Assembly: GCA_947487765.1 (NCBI GenBank)
Contig: CANKXO010000001.1
Span: forward strand, 868,001-932,000
Direction: 5' to 3'
Length of the DNA: 64,000 nt
Source of the DNA: an uncultured Pseudomonadales bacterium
GTDB lineage: Bacteria > Pseudomonadota > Gammaproteobacteria > Pseudomonadales > Cellvibrionaceae
In this document: piece after piece, positions 35,587-44,268 of the stretch
Layout: every line of letters starts with the position of its first letter
Position numbering within the stretch: position 1 is the first letter of the stretch
The notes under the pieces: generated by a model
What the model was told of the DNA's origin: nothing
Seen by the model: only the letters and a program-made list of their open reading frames with translations
Databases searched by the model: none
Made by a program: the position numbers and the translations under genes

Positions 35587-36103
35587 AAAGTAAAACCAAT
35601 AGACAATAATAAAGAGTGCATTTTATCTTATATTGATTGCATTTTTCCATCTACTTTATTGTTCTTGCTACCGCAACGCCTTACAACTTATCAATATAGC
35701 TCTTAACAAGATCATTGTAATAATATAGCTATCACTCCTATCTACCGCATCAATGTCTGCGAATAATAGGCTGCAATAATAATTCTGAAAAACCTCAAAA
35801 AATCACCTTCGTACAGCATATAACCTTCAGAATATAGTGCTTTATCGCAAAAATAATGCACTCAATTTGAGCTAATTTTTTATGTGTGTTTTGTTATGGT
35901 GCGTCAAAGAGCAGCTATTTTCAGTATAAAAAAACCTATTAAGCTATTTTTATAAAAAATTTCATCTTCTTTTTACTCGCCTCTATGCTTTATCGCATAT
36001 TGATTGCATTTTAAAAACCAATCATTGGCACCCTCGTTGCTATATTACAAGCAAATCGACCTTATCGGTTTTTAATAATATTCACTTGATCGGAGATAAC
36101 GAA
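35587..36103. promoter_or_regulatory. MocR-Nit1C divergent control region with repeated motifs
   Basis: This 517-bp gap holds no gene. ATATTGATTGCATTTT occurs twice exactly, at 35630-35645 and 35997-36012. TGCTTTATCGCA also occurs twice exactly, at 35838-35849 and 35986-35997. In both places a TGCA follows 19 bp after the first TGC (35857, 36005). Near the MocR start TGCATTTT is repeated at 35617 and 35638, 21 bp apart. AGTGC (35836) and GCACT (35858) also form an inverted pair. These repeats flank both ends of the gap and are good candidates for MocR or activator binding sites. Confidence 0.65.
36026..36040 (+). promoter_or_regulatory. sigma-54 (-24/-12) promoter of the Nit1C operon
   Basis: TTGGCACCCTCGTTGCT at 36025-36041 has GG at 36027-36028 and GC at 36039-36040 with exactly 10 bp between, the invariant sigma-54 spacing, in the full TGGCAC-N5-TTGC consensus. 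Transcription would start near 36052, leaving a leader of about 50 nt with GGAG before the NitB ATG. Sigma-54 control fits genes known from nitrogen starvation. It demands an AAA+ activator, and none is encoded in the window. Confidence 0.82.
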
Positions 36104-36586
36104 ATGCCAGAAGTAAACTATCCATTAAATAAAGACGGCGACATTCTTGTTGATTACGAAGAAAAAGTCTTTGAAGACGTGAAAGCTGAAGCTGGTGAAA
36201 AGGCCCTAGTGACATTTCACACAGTGGCGTTCGAGGGTTCTATCGGCTTCGTTAATATGCTGCAAGCCACTCGTTTGCAACGCAAAGGTTATGAAACCTC
36301 AATTTTACTTTACGGTCCTGGTGTTACATTGGGTGTTCAGCGTGGTTTCCCAACGTTGGGAGACGAAGCATTCCCTGGGCATATGAACTTCAATAATCAA
36401 CTGAAAAAATTTATGTCGGAAGGCGGTAAAGTCTATGCGTGTCGTTTCGCGCTACAGGCTTTATATGGCCATGGCGAACGTTCACTGATCGAAGGCATTA
36501 CCCCTATTAACCCTCTAGATGTACTCGACCTTAAATTATTACATACCCGTGACAATGCATTAATTGTTGATACTTGGACGATGTAA
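36104..36586 (+). CDS. nitB: NitB, MSMEG_0572/Sll0783-family nitrogen-starvation protein
   Basis: The first gene of the Nit1C cluster, 160 residues from the ATG at 36104 (CGGAGATAAC upstream; an earlier in-frame start lacks a site). It belongs to the small cytoplasmic family typified by Synechocystis Sll0783 and MSMEG_0572. It has the conserved [16 protein letters not shown] and [22 protein letters not shown] blocks and a [13 protein letters not shown] helix resembling DsrE-like folds. In Synechocystis the homologue is induced by nitrogen starvation and needed for polyhydroxybutyrate build-up; its biochemical action is unknown. It precedes the nitrilase gene by 14 bp. Confidence 0.88.
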   Translation: MPEVNYPLNKDGDILVDYEEKVFEDVKAEAGEKALVTFHTVAFEGSIGFVNMLQATRLQRKGYETSILLYGPGVTLGVQRGFPTLGDEAFPGHMNFNNQLKKFMSEGGKVYACRFALQALYGHGERSLIEGITPINPLDVLDLKLLHTRDNALIVDTWTM

Positions 36587-36600
36587 TAGGGGTGGCGGCG

Positions 36601-37665
36601 ATGAGTGATTATCCAGTTGTTCGCGCCGCGGCTGTCCAGATCTCTCCTGACTTAGAGAGCCTGGCTGGTACGCTGCGCAAAGTATTAAAAATAATCGATG
36701 ATGCAGCGGAAAGTGGGGTGGAACTGATTGTATTCCCCGAAACTTTTATGCCTTATTACCCATATTTTTCGTTTGTATTGCCTCCAGTCAGTCAAGGTAA
36801 CGAACATTTGCGTCTATACAGGGAAGCTGTCGTCGTGCCCAGTGTAACGACTGAGTCCATTGGGCAGAAAGCCAAAGAGCACGAAATGGTCGTAGTAGTA
36901 GGGGTCAATGAGCGTGATAACGGCAGTTTATATAACACCCAATTAGTGTTTGATAAAACCGGCGAGCTTGTTCTTAAGCGACGCAAAATAACCCCTACTT
37001 TTCATGAGCGCATGATATGGGGGCAGGGTGATGCATCAGGCTTGAAAGTGGTCGAGACCGGTGTTGGTCGCCTCGGTGCGCTCGCTTGCTGGGAGCATTA
37101 CAACCCTTTGGCTCGCTATAGCCTGATGGTGCAGCATGAACAAATTCATTGTGCGCAATTTCCCGGTTCATTAGTGGGTCCTATTTTTGGCGAACAAATG
37201 GATGTGACTATTCGGCATCACGCACTAGAGTCTGGTTGCTTTGTAATCAACTCAACAGGCTGGTTAACACCAGAGCAGATCGCGTCAATCACTGATGACC
37301 CTAAGATGCAATGCGCACTCAAAGATGGCTGTAATACCGCCATTATTTCTCCAGAAGGTAAGCATCTTGTTGCGCCTATGACGGAGGGAGAGGGTTTTAT
37401 CATTGCCGATTTGGATTTTCGCTTAATTGACAAGCGTAAACGTATGATGGATTCGGTTGGGCACTATGCTCGTCCTGAACTGCTTAGTTTACAGGTGAAT
37501 GCTGAGCCTGCCGAGTATGCTAGCGGCTTACCTATAACATCCCTCTCTGATACCGCATCGCTCACTAGCGAAGGACTATCGAAAGAAGAACTCAATAATG
37601 GAGAATTCGGCCATGACATTACCGAACACTCAAAAAGACATAAAAGCTTCGCAGCTTCTAACTGA
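36601..37665 (+). CDS. nitC: NitC, Nit1-type nitrilase
   Basis: A 354-residue nitrilase that should hydrolyse a nitrile, probably HCN or a cyanide adduct, to the acid and ammonia. The catalytic triad is complete: Glu47 in FPETFMP, Lys129 in KRRKITPT and Cys163 in LACWEHYNP. The ATG at 36601 follows GGGGTGG; a frame extension to 36574 would overlap NitB. The 3' end overlaps the radical SAM gene by 53 bp. In Pseudomonas the corresponding enzyme has been tied to growth on cyanide as nitrogen source; the true substrate here is unknown. The C-terminal 50 residues are Ser/Glu-rich and probably disordered. Confidence 0.93.
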   Translation: MSDYPVVRAAAVQISPDLESLAGTLRKVLKIIDDAAESGVELIVFPETFMPYYPYFSFVLPPVSQGNEHLRLYREAVVVPSVTTESIGQKAKEHEMVVVVGVNERDNGSLYNTQLVFDKTGELVLKRRKITPTFHERMIWGQGDASGLKVVETGVGRLGALACWEHYNPLARYSLMVQHEQIHCAQFPGSLVGPIFGEQMDVTIRHHALESGCFVINSTGWLTPEQIASITDDPKMQCALKDGCNTAIISPEGKHLVAPMTEGEGFIIADLDFRLIDKRKRMMDSVGHYARPELLSLQVNAEPAEYASGLPITSLSDTASLTSEGLSKEELNNGEFGHDITEHSKRHKSFAASN

Positions 37666-38833
37666 ATTGCAAACCAAGGGGTTGCGGCTTAGCTCATTAC
37701 ATCAAGAGCATGTTAGTCGCCGAGGTGGTGCAGGGCCGTCAGATCATCAAGCAGTAACTATTGGTGATACGACTATTATGGTGCCTATTTATACGCAAAC
37801 AGCTTGGGCATCGCCCTTTGTTTTATCGAGTGAATCCAGCTCGAGTAAGCAAGAGCTTAAGGAGTCAGAAACAAAAGGCAGTGCAACTATATTGTCCAAT
37901 AATATTCCGCTGGTGGACGTCACTTTTGCCAAAGACCCTAAGTTTTATAAATTGCAGACTGCTGATGGAATACCATATTCGCAGATTGCTACCTTACACA
38001 GTACCGACGTGCTCGCTACTACAGTATTGCAAACTTGCATCCGTTATGAAAGTCGCCGTAAGGCCTGCCAGTTTTGCTCTATTGGTCAATCACTGCGTGC
38101 AGGGCGAACCATTGCTCATAAAACTCCTGAACAGCTGGCCGAAGTCGCCAAAGCAGCTGTTGAGCTAGATGATATTAGACATATTGTAATGACGACTGGA
38201 ACGCCTGTTGGCAGTGATCGCGGCGCTAAGGTGATGTGTGAAAGTGCCGCTGGTATCAAAGCTGTCGTGGATGTGCCTATCCAAGGTCAGTGTGAACCCC
38301 CTAAAGACCCTGTGTGGTATCAGCGTATGAAAGACGCAGGGATTGATTCACTAGGTATGCACTTGGAGGTTATTGGCCCAGAGTTACGTAAAACCATAAT
38401 GCCAGGTAAATCGGAAGTCTCTTTAGAGGAGTACTTACAAGCATTTAAGGATGCTGTTGCAGTATTTGGTCGCGGACAGGTAAGTACCTATATTCTGGCT
38501 GGCTTAGGTGACTCGGAAGAAACCATTCTTGATACAAGTCGTCAGCTTATTGAAATAGGAGTTTATCCTTTTGTAGTGCCTTTTGTACCGATTTCTGGAA
38601 CGCCACTAGAAGACCGACCAGCACCCACCTCAGAATTTATGGATAGCGTGTTACGCCCTTTAGCCGATGAACTCGTCAAATTGGATATGACCTCGGATAA
38701 GGTCAATGCAGGTTGCGCCCGTTGTGGTGCCTGTTCATCACTCTCTCGTTTTGAACAAGAAGCACGCGCTGAGAAAGACGCTTTTTCTAGGCGCGATTCG
38801 GACGCTAAAGTACAGGAGCTTCGTCATGCCTAA
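37613..38833 (+). CDS. nitD: NitD, MSMEG_0568-family radical SAM protein
   Basis: A 406-residue radical S-adenosylmethionine protein of the Nit1C cluster. The cluster-binding cysteines are spaced C142-x9-C152-x2-C155 (TCIRY...ACQFCSIG), not the usual C-x3-C-x2-C, a trait I associate with this family. A second cysteine set, C368-x2-C371-x2-C374, near the C-terminus may hold another iron-sulfur cluster. The barrel has [10 protein letters not shown] and LHLEVI-like strands akin to biotin synthase or lipoyl synthase. The ATG at 37613 has GGAG 10 bp upstream, inside the nitrilase gene. The reaction is unknown. Confidence 0.9.
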   Translation: MTLPNTQKDIKASQLLTELQTKGLRLSSLHQEHVSRRGGAGPSDHQAVTIGDTTIMVPIYTQTAWASPFVLSSESSSSKQELKESETKGSATILSNNIPLVDVTFAKDPKFYKLQTADGIPYSQIATLHSTDVLATTVLQTCIRYESRRKACQFCSIGQSLRAGRTIAHKTPEQLAEVAKAAVELDDIRHIVMTTGTPVGSDRGAKVMCESAAGIKAVVDVPIQGQCEPPKDPVWYQRMKDAGIDSLGMHLEVIGPELRKTIMPGKSEVSLEEYLQAFKDAVAVFGRGQVSTYILAGLGDSEETILDTSRQLIEIGVYPFVVPFVPISGTPLEDRPAPTSEFMDSVLRPLADELVKLDMTSDKVNAGCARCGACSSLSRFEQEARAEKDAFSRRDSDAKVQELRHA

Positions 38834-39497
38834 AGTAAACATCCATCAGTTAAAAGAACTGACACTGAGCGAACAAAAAGTGAGTAAGCAAAGGCGTGTA
38901 TTTCAAGTGAAGTGGGCAACCAATAGCTGGGAAGTTGAACAGGCAAATCGCATCCGGCGTGAGGTTTTTTGCGAAGAGCAAGGACTTTTTAATGGGCATG
39001 ACAGAGATGAAATAGACCTAATTGCACAACCTTTGATTGTTGCCACTTCAGTCATGGGCATGCCCGAAGAAGTCGTTGGTACCGTACGTATTCATCAACC
39101 TGAAAAAGGAGTCTGGTGGGGTTCGCGATTAGCGGTTAAAAAAGCTTATCGACGCCAGGGCATATTAGGGGCTACTTTGATTCGCTTGGCAGTATCCAGT
39201 GCTAACTCCTTAGGGTGCCATACTTTTTTAGCTTCGGTACAAGAGCAAAACGAAACTTTGTTTCGCCGCCTTAGGTGGCGCACCATGGGTTATAAAGACA
39301 TACACGGTAAGAAGCACGCAGAAATGCAGGCTAACCTTAAATATTACCCACCTCTGGATGAGCCTGCACAGGGTTTTTGGGTGAGTGGTAAGCCGACACC
39401 TGAGCAAGTTATTACACCGGCATTACTAGGATTGCCAACTCATCTACCACTGAAAGCAAGTGAAGAAGAGGGGCCTTATGCTAAAGCCTCTTATTGA
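38826..39497 (+). CDS. nitE: NitE, MSMEG_0567/Sll0786-family GNAT N-acetyltransferase
   Basis: A 223-residue GNAT-fold enzyme of the Nit1C cluster. ANRIRREVFCEEQGLF near the start and the acetyl-CoA pyrophosphate loop RRQGILGATLIRLA (about 112-125) are family signatures. The end is unusually Pro-rich. The ATG at 38826 overlaps the radical SAM stop by 8 bp and the gene overlaps the next by 20 bp, so the proteins are made together. It should acylate an amine produced or consumed in the pathway; the substrate is unknown. Confidence 0.88.
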   Translation: MPKVNIHQLKELTLSEQKVSKQRRVFQVKWATNSWEVEQANRIRREVFCEEQGLFNGHDRDEIDLIAQPLIVATSVMGMPEEVVGTVRIHQPEKGVWWGSRLAVKKAYRRQGILGATLIRLAVSSANSLGCHTFLASVQEQNETLFRRLRWRTMGYKDIHGKKHAEMQANLKYYPPLDEPAQGFWVSGKPTPEQVITPALLGLPTHLPLKASEEEGPYAKASY

Positions 39498-40533
39498 TCA
39501 GGTACGCGCTTACCCTGGTATTGCCTCTAAAGTCGCATTAGCACCAGTGATTTCTTATTTTGAATCTCGTAATGGCGACGACTTTTGCAATGATAGTCGC
39601 TTTCCCAATGGAGATGATTGCGCCATATTAAAAGCAACGCAAGGTTACGACTTATTCGCGATTGAAGGCTTTATCCCCGAATTTGTTGTGCACGATCCTT
39701 GGTTTGCGGGCTGGTGTAGCGTTATGGTCAACGTCAGTGATATTACCGCTATGGGAGGTCGGCCCCGTGCAGTCGTCAATGCCCTTTGGGACGCCGATCA
39801 AGTCATTAGCCAGCAGATATTCGCTGGCATGCAAGCTGCTGCATCCACTTACCGTGTACCTGTTGTGGGCGGTCATACTAGTCATAACAGCAATACCACA
39901 CAGTTGGCAGTTTCTATTATGGGGCACGCTAATTATGTACTCACCAGCTTTGATGCGTCTCCAGGTGAGGCCATTGTGGTAGCAATGGATCATCGCGGTG
40001 CCTTTCGTCCTCCCTATTTAAACTGGAATGCTAGTACTGATGCACCCAGTGAACGATTGCGTGGTGATATTGAATTACTTCCTAGTCTGGCCGAAAAGGG
40101 CTGGCTCACCGGTTGCAAAGATATTAGTCAAGCAGGTTTATTAGGCACACTTGCAATGTTTATGGATTGCTCACAAACCGGTGCTGATGTGTTTTTACAG
40201 CAAATCCCTAAGCCTGACCCTGTGAATTGGCAAGAATGGTTATGTGCTTTCCCTAGTTTTGGCTTTTTAATGACTTGTCCAATTAACAAAGTAGAAAAAG
40301 TAGTAGCTAGTTTTGAAAACCGAGATATTCGTGCAGCACGTATTGGAACCGTTACTGAGCGTCCATCAATTGATGTCATTGATGAACAAGGCGATTGCCA
40401 AGAAAGAGAAACATTTTGGGATTTTGAAACATCCAGCTTTTTAGGTTTTAGGCAAGCATCAGCAAAAACCTTTTCCACCGAACCTTCCACTATAGAACCT
40501 CAGCAAAAGGAAGCTATGCAATGCCTGTTGTAA
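39478..40533 (+). CDS. nitF: NitF, Sll0787-family AIR-synthase-like protein
   Basis: A 351-residue ATP-dependent PurM/ThiL-superfamily protein. The N-terminal nucleotide/Mg site is NGDDCAILK with later VNVSDITAMGGRPRAVVNALW and VVGGHTSHN, the classic AIR-synthase motifs. It would phosphorylate or activate an amide or carboxylate oxygen through ATP. The ATG at 39478 has GAAGAGGGG upstream and lies inside the GNAT gene (20-bp overlap). It overlaps NitG by 13 bp. Confidence 0.88.
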   Translation: MLKPLIDQVRAYPGIASKVALAPVISYFESRNGDDFCNDSRFPNGDDCAILKATQGYDLFAIEGFIPEFVVHDPWFAGWCSVMVNVSDITAMGGRPRAVVNALWDADQVISQQIFAGMQAAASTYRVPVVGGHTSHNSNTTQLAVSIMGHANYVLTSFDASPGEAIVVAMDHRGAFRPPYLNWNASTDAPSERLRGDIELLPSLAEKGWLTGCKDISQAGLLGTLAMFMDCSQTGADVFLQQIPKPDPVNWQEWLCAFPSFGFLMTCPINKVEKVVASFENRDIRAARIGTVTERPSIDVIDEQGDCQERETFWDFETSSFLGFRQASAKTFSTEPSTIEPQQKEAMQCLL

Positions 40534-40808
40534 GATTTGAAGTGGTTTGGCCAGACGGAAAAACTGAAGCTTGTTACTCACCTTCTAGTGTGATCAAGCA
40601 GTACTTTATTACTGGAAAAGAATATTCAATTCATGAGTTTTTAAATGCCAGTGAAAACGGATTGCAAGCTGCCAGCAATCGAGTACTCAACAGTTATGGC
40701 TATCCATGCTCCAATGCTATGAATCAGCTTAGTGCTATCAAAGCCCGGTGCGCCAGTTTTATTAATGATCCTAAGAAAACAATAACCGTCACCCAGTTTA
40801 TTGATTAA
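40521..40808 (+). CDS. nitG: NitG, MSMEG_0570-family nitrogen-starvation protein
   Basis: A 95-residue protein always found in Nit1C clusters, starting VRFEVVWPDGKTEACYSPSSVI and ending with a helix-rich part with several cysteines (Cys18, Cys63, Cys72). It has no recognised catalytic motif and may be a scaffold or subunit. Its ATG lies within the end of nitF (13-bp overlap). Confidence 0.85.
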   Translation: MPVVRFEVVWPDGKTEACYSPSSVIKQYFITGKEYSIHEFLNASENGLQAASNRVLNSYGYPCSNAMNQLSAIKARCASFINDPKKTITVTQFID

Positions 40809-40890
40809 TGCTGGTGTATTTTAATGATTAGGTGTTTTAAAAATTAATAGCGACTAACAATAGATAAGTAAAATATTAGAGGAAAATATT

Positions 40891-42183
40891 ATGCCTGTTT
40901 TACAAAACAAAAAACAAGAGACCAAACATTACTCCGTACTAATTATCGGCGGTGGGCAAGCGGGCTTGTCGATGAGTGCTTACTTGAAAGAGCTTGATAT
41001 TGATCACTTGGTCTTTGAAAAAAATACCATGATGCACAGTTGGAAAACTCAGCGTTGGGACTCTTTTACGCTAGTCACTCCTAACTGGCAATGTAACTTA
41101 CCTAACCATCCTTACGATGGTGATGAGCCTAAAGGTTTTATGAAGCGTGAAGAGATAATTAATTATCTCAATCGCTTCATCGAAAAAGTACAACCTCCAA
41201 TCATAGAGAATACCAGTGTAGACAATGTAACCAAAATGGAAAATGGTCAGTTTTTACTCCAGACGTCTCAAGGAGAATTTACTGGCAATCAAGTTGTCGT
41301 TGCATCAGGAGGTTATGTAAAGCCAATTATTCCGCGTGTGGCTGAGCGTATTCCAAAAAATATACAACAAATTCACTCAAACCAGTATAAAAATTCACAA
41401 CAACTCCCTGAAGGTGGTGTATTAGTTGTTGGTTCGGGACAGTCAGGCGCACAAATTGCTGAAGATTTGCATATTGATGGTAAAAAAGTATTCCTAGCCA
41501 CTGGTGACGCGCCACGGGTAGCCCGTCAATACCGGGGTAAAGATGTAGTCGAATGGCTGGATGATATGGACTATTACAAAAAATCAGTCGATGAGCATCC
41601 ATTGCGTGAAGGTGTACGTGATAACACTAATCATTATGTGACGGGGCGTGATGGCGGCCGTGAAATTGATTTACGTCAGTTTGCTAAAGAAGGCATGGAG
41701 CTATTTGGTCTTATGGAAAATTATGATAATGGACAATTGCTTTTTCGCCCAAATTTAACGGCCAATTTAAACACTGCCGATGATGTATATAACAATATTA
41801 ACTCGCGTATTGATGCGTACATAGAAAAAAACGCTATCGATGCGCCAGCAGTTGAAGTTTACGAACCTGTGTGGGAACCAGAGGCTGAACGTGAAAACTT
41901 AGATCTTGAGGCTTCAGGTATCACTAGTATTATTTGGTGTATTGGTTTTACTCCAGATTTTTCTTGGTTAAACGTACCAGTATTTAATGGTTGTGGAGTG
42001 CCGGTACATAGTCGTGGTGTAACTAGCGAACCTGGATTGTATTTTATTGGTTTACCTTGGTTGCATACATGGGGATCAGGGAGGTTCTCTGGTGTATCGG
42101 CGGACGCACATTACCTTTCTGAAAAAATACAGCAGCGACACTCGGCCAGTATGCTTGATGAGCAGTTATCAAAAGCATCTTAA
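40891..42183 (+). CDS. nitH: NitH, MSMEG_0569-family flavin-dependent oxidoreductase
   Basis: A 430-residue FAD/NADPH enzyme resembling flavin monooxygenases. VLIIGGGQAGLSMSAYL (about residues 17-33) is the FAD dinucleotide fold, VLVVGSGQSGAQIAEDL (about 178-194) is the NADPH fold, and an IIWCIGFTPDF motif near residue 350 is typical of the group. WDSFTLVTPNWQCNLP is a family block. It follows NitG by 82 bp. It may oxidise an amine or N-acyl intermediate; no substrate is known to me. Confidence 0.9.
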   Translation: MPVLQNKKQETKHYSVLIIGGGQAGLSMSAYLKELDIDHLVFEKNTMMHSWKTQRWDSFTLVTPNWQCNLPNHPYDGDEPKGFMKREEIINYLNRFIEKVQPPIIENTSVDNVTKMENGQFLLQTSQGEFTGNQVVVASGGYVKPIIPRVAERIPKNIQQIHSNQYKNSQQLPEGGVLVVGSGQSGAQIAEDLHIDGKKVFLATGDAPRVARQYRGKDVVEWLDDMDYYKKSVDEHPLREGVRDNTNHYVTGRDGGREIDLRQFAKEGMELFGLMENYDNGQLLFRPNLTANLNTADDVYNNINSRIDAYIEKNAIDAPAVEVYEPVWEPEAERENLDLEASGITSIIWCIGFTPDFSWLNVPVFNGCGVPVHSRGVTSEPGLYFIGLPWLHTWGSGRFSGVSADAHYLSEKIQQRHSASMLDEQLSKAS

Positions 42184-42214
42184 ATATTTTACCGTTTAGC
42201 AAGATATAAGCTAT

Positions 42215-43144
42215 ATGACCATAAAAGTTAATGAATATATTTTTTTGTCTAATGATTTTTTTATTGGCATGCCGCAACTTGCTTTAGGTGGTCTTAGTGA
42301 GAACTGGCTGCTAAAAGAGTGTGGCAATCAACATTGGTTAGCATTAGCAAAGCATCTTGGTTTAGCTGCTCCTTATTTTATCGATTCAAAGGGCCGGCCT
42401 ATGTACGCTGCTTTTTTAGTCGCTAAAATAACAGAAGCTCGTTTAAATAATGTGGTGGAACATGCGTGTCTGAGTATAGAAACGACGCTCAAGCGCGTAT
42501 CGCCATCGCGTTCATATAGCTGCCATAAAATTTATATAAATGAAAGCGAAGATAGAAAAAATAATAAACAAGTCATTGCTACATTGGAATTACTATCAAG
42601 TTTTGTTAGTCGCTCACAACAAGGTAATAACCAAACAGTTGCTAGGGCAGAAATAACGAAAGGAAGTTGGGCCGCCTGTGATCGCGCAAGTGCTATCATG
42701 CAAGAGCATAAATATGGCCGCAGTTTTTATAATAAAAATGCTTACCAAGAAAATCGTAAAAAAGAATTTTTCACTTATCACCCTTGCCCATATTCCGACT
42801 TTAATGGCGCAGATTTTCTTTACTTTGCCCAATTTCAATCGATCGTAGATCGGGCTGAGCGTCATCTGCAAGAGGATGCTCAGATATGGACTAGCTATGA
42901 TCGTAGTATTTATTATTATGGCAATATTAATTTAGACGACAGCTTGCATTGTTATATTGATCAAGAGAATTCATGCCATTTGCCATCGAAAGGAATATTG
43001 AAGCATCAGGCAGAATTGTATCGACAGTCTGACCAAGCCTTAATTTCTATGATCGTTACACATAAAAAAGAATTACTTCACCAATATCAACAATGGTCTG
43101 AAAAACTACCAATAGAAGACAGTGAAATGAGGTCTATACAATAA
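42215..43144 (+). CDS. Pnap_2097/LnmK-like family protein
   Basis: A 309-residue protein beginning with a strand containing GMPQLALGGLSENWLLKECG, which I recognise as the start of the Pnap_2097 family. That family is related to the hot-dog fold of LnmK, the acyltransferase/decarboxylase of leinamycin biosynthesis. A later stretch has THPCPYSDFNGADFLYFAQF, and C-SIETTLKRVSPSRSYSCHKIYI marks the middle strand. The ribosome-binding site is weak. It starts 31 bp after NitH on the same strand and is likely the last gene of the operon. It suggests acyl chemistry, perhaps from a thioester, but the activity is inference. Confidence 0.65.
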   Translation: MTIKVNEYIFLSNDFFIGMPQLALGGLSENWLLKECGNQHWLALAKHLGLAAPYFIDSKGRPMYAAFLVAKITEARLNNVVEHACLSIETTLKRVSPSRSYSCHKIYINESEDRKNNKQVIATLELLSSFVSRSQQGNNQTVARAEITKGSWAACDRASAIMQEHKYGRSFYNKNAYQENRKKEFFTYHPCPYSDFNGADFLYFAQFQSIVDRAERHLQEDAQIWTSYDRSIYYYGNINLDDSLHCYIDQENSCHLPSKGILKHQAELYRQSDQALISMIVTHKKELLHQYQQWSEKLPIEDSEMRSIQ

Positions 43145-43227
43145 AATTTAAAGTAGGATTCACATTGTAAAAGTAGTCTTTTTAATTTTCTTAAATAATA
43201 ATAAAATTTAAAATAGCAGGAGTATAT

Positions 43228-44166
43228 TTATAGAGGGGCACCGCTTCTGGCTAAGCTGGCTTTAATGTTATCCCAAAAAATTTTAAGGTTGGGATTAGTG
43301 TTACTTTTTACTCGATAGAGTCGAATTTCTAATGGTATTTGCCAGCGTTCATCACCAATAATTGCGAGACGCTTACTCTTAATGCTTTCTTCTATTAACC
43401 GCTTGACGACCCACCCTAATCCAAAACCTTCTTCAATCATGGCTTTTACACTCGTTGAGTGCATATTTTCATTCATGGTTGTTAAATAAGGTGGGGTGGT
43501 AAATTGTGAAAAGAAATACTCTAGAAATGGGCTAATAAATGTTTTTTTATAATAGCCAATATAAGGTAAAGGCTTACGTTTACTGCCAGGGAGTTGATGC
43601 AATGGTAAACCATTTTCATCGATTGCACTAACAGGAACGATCGATTCATCAAAAATTCTAACGTATTCAAACTCTTCACTATCTAGGTCGTTTAATTCTA
43701 TAATATCGCTGTGCCAGTAACATAGCATTAGGTCGCATTGCTGTTGGCGTAGTGCTGTAACGAAATCGTTGATTAGCCAGAAAGTTGATTCTAAATTCAG
43801 ATCTACATCGACTTGAATGGATTCGGAAAACGGTTTGAGCCAAGACTTGTATACACTTAAGTACAGTGACTGTGTTGTGGCAAATGATAAACGGTTTAAT
43901 TCGGTTTCCCTGACTTCATGGCAGCGTCGTTTAGTATCACGAGCAGTATCAACAATTTGTTTTGCGGCGACTAAAAAAATTTCTCCGGCAGGCGTGAGTG
44001 ACAGGGGAAGACTATTTCGATCAATAAGCGTAACCCCGACTTCTTGTTCTAATAATTTGATTCTACGGCTAAAGGTCGGTTGTGTCACATTTTGAGCGAT
44101 AGCGGCACGGGAAAAATGTCGCGTACGCTCAAGTACAATAAAATCTTCTAACCAACGAATTTCCAT
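43228..44166 (-). CDS. LysR-family transcriptional regulator
   Basis: A 312-residue LysR regulator. The N-terminal helix-turn-helix (DFIVLERTRHFSRAAIAQNVTQPTFSRRIKLLEQEVG, residues 7-43) is followed by the long linker helix and an effector-binding domain. It lies 102 bp downstream of the M14 carboxypeptidase gene on the same strand, with a perfect inverted repeat just before its start. It is the likely regulator of the peptide transporter/carboxypeptidase operon and of itself. It could also act on the convergent Nit1C genes; there is no direct evidence. Confidence 0.9.
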   Translation of the reverse strand: MEIRWLEDFIVLERTRHFSRAAIAQNVTQPTFSRRIKLLEQEVGVTLIDRNSLPLSLTPAGEIFLVAAKQIVDTARDTKRRCHEVRETELNRLSFATTQSLYLSVYKSWLKPFSESIQVDVDLNLESTFWLINDFVTALRQQQCDLMLCYWHSDIIELNDLDSEEFEYVRIFDESIVPVSAIDENGLPLHQLPGSKRKPLPYIGYYKKTFISPFLEYFFSQFTTPPYLTTMNENMHSTSVKAMIEEGFGLGWVVKRLIEESIKSKRLAIIGDERWQIPLEIRLYRVKSNTNPNLKIFWDNIKASLARSGAPL

Positions 44167-44210
44167 AACTTATATTACCAAACCATCACCACATTACTAT
44201 TATTAATACG

Positions 44211-44235
44211 GTATTGAATTGCTACAATTCAATAC
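44211..44235. promoter_or_regulatory. 25-bp inverted repeat upstream of lysR (candidate LysR operator)
   Basis: GTATTGAATTG and its exact inverse are separated by CTA. It contains the T-N11-A pattern of LysR boxes and sits 45 bp upstream of the LysR start, where autoregulatory sites usually lie. A related ATTTGAATT occurs at 44241 and again, inverted, at about 51225 in front of dppA. Confidence 0.65.
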
Positions 44236-44268
44236 ATTGGATTTGAATTTCGTGTGGCTAAAGCAGTT

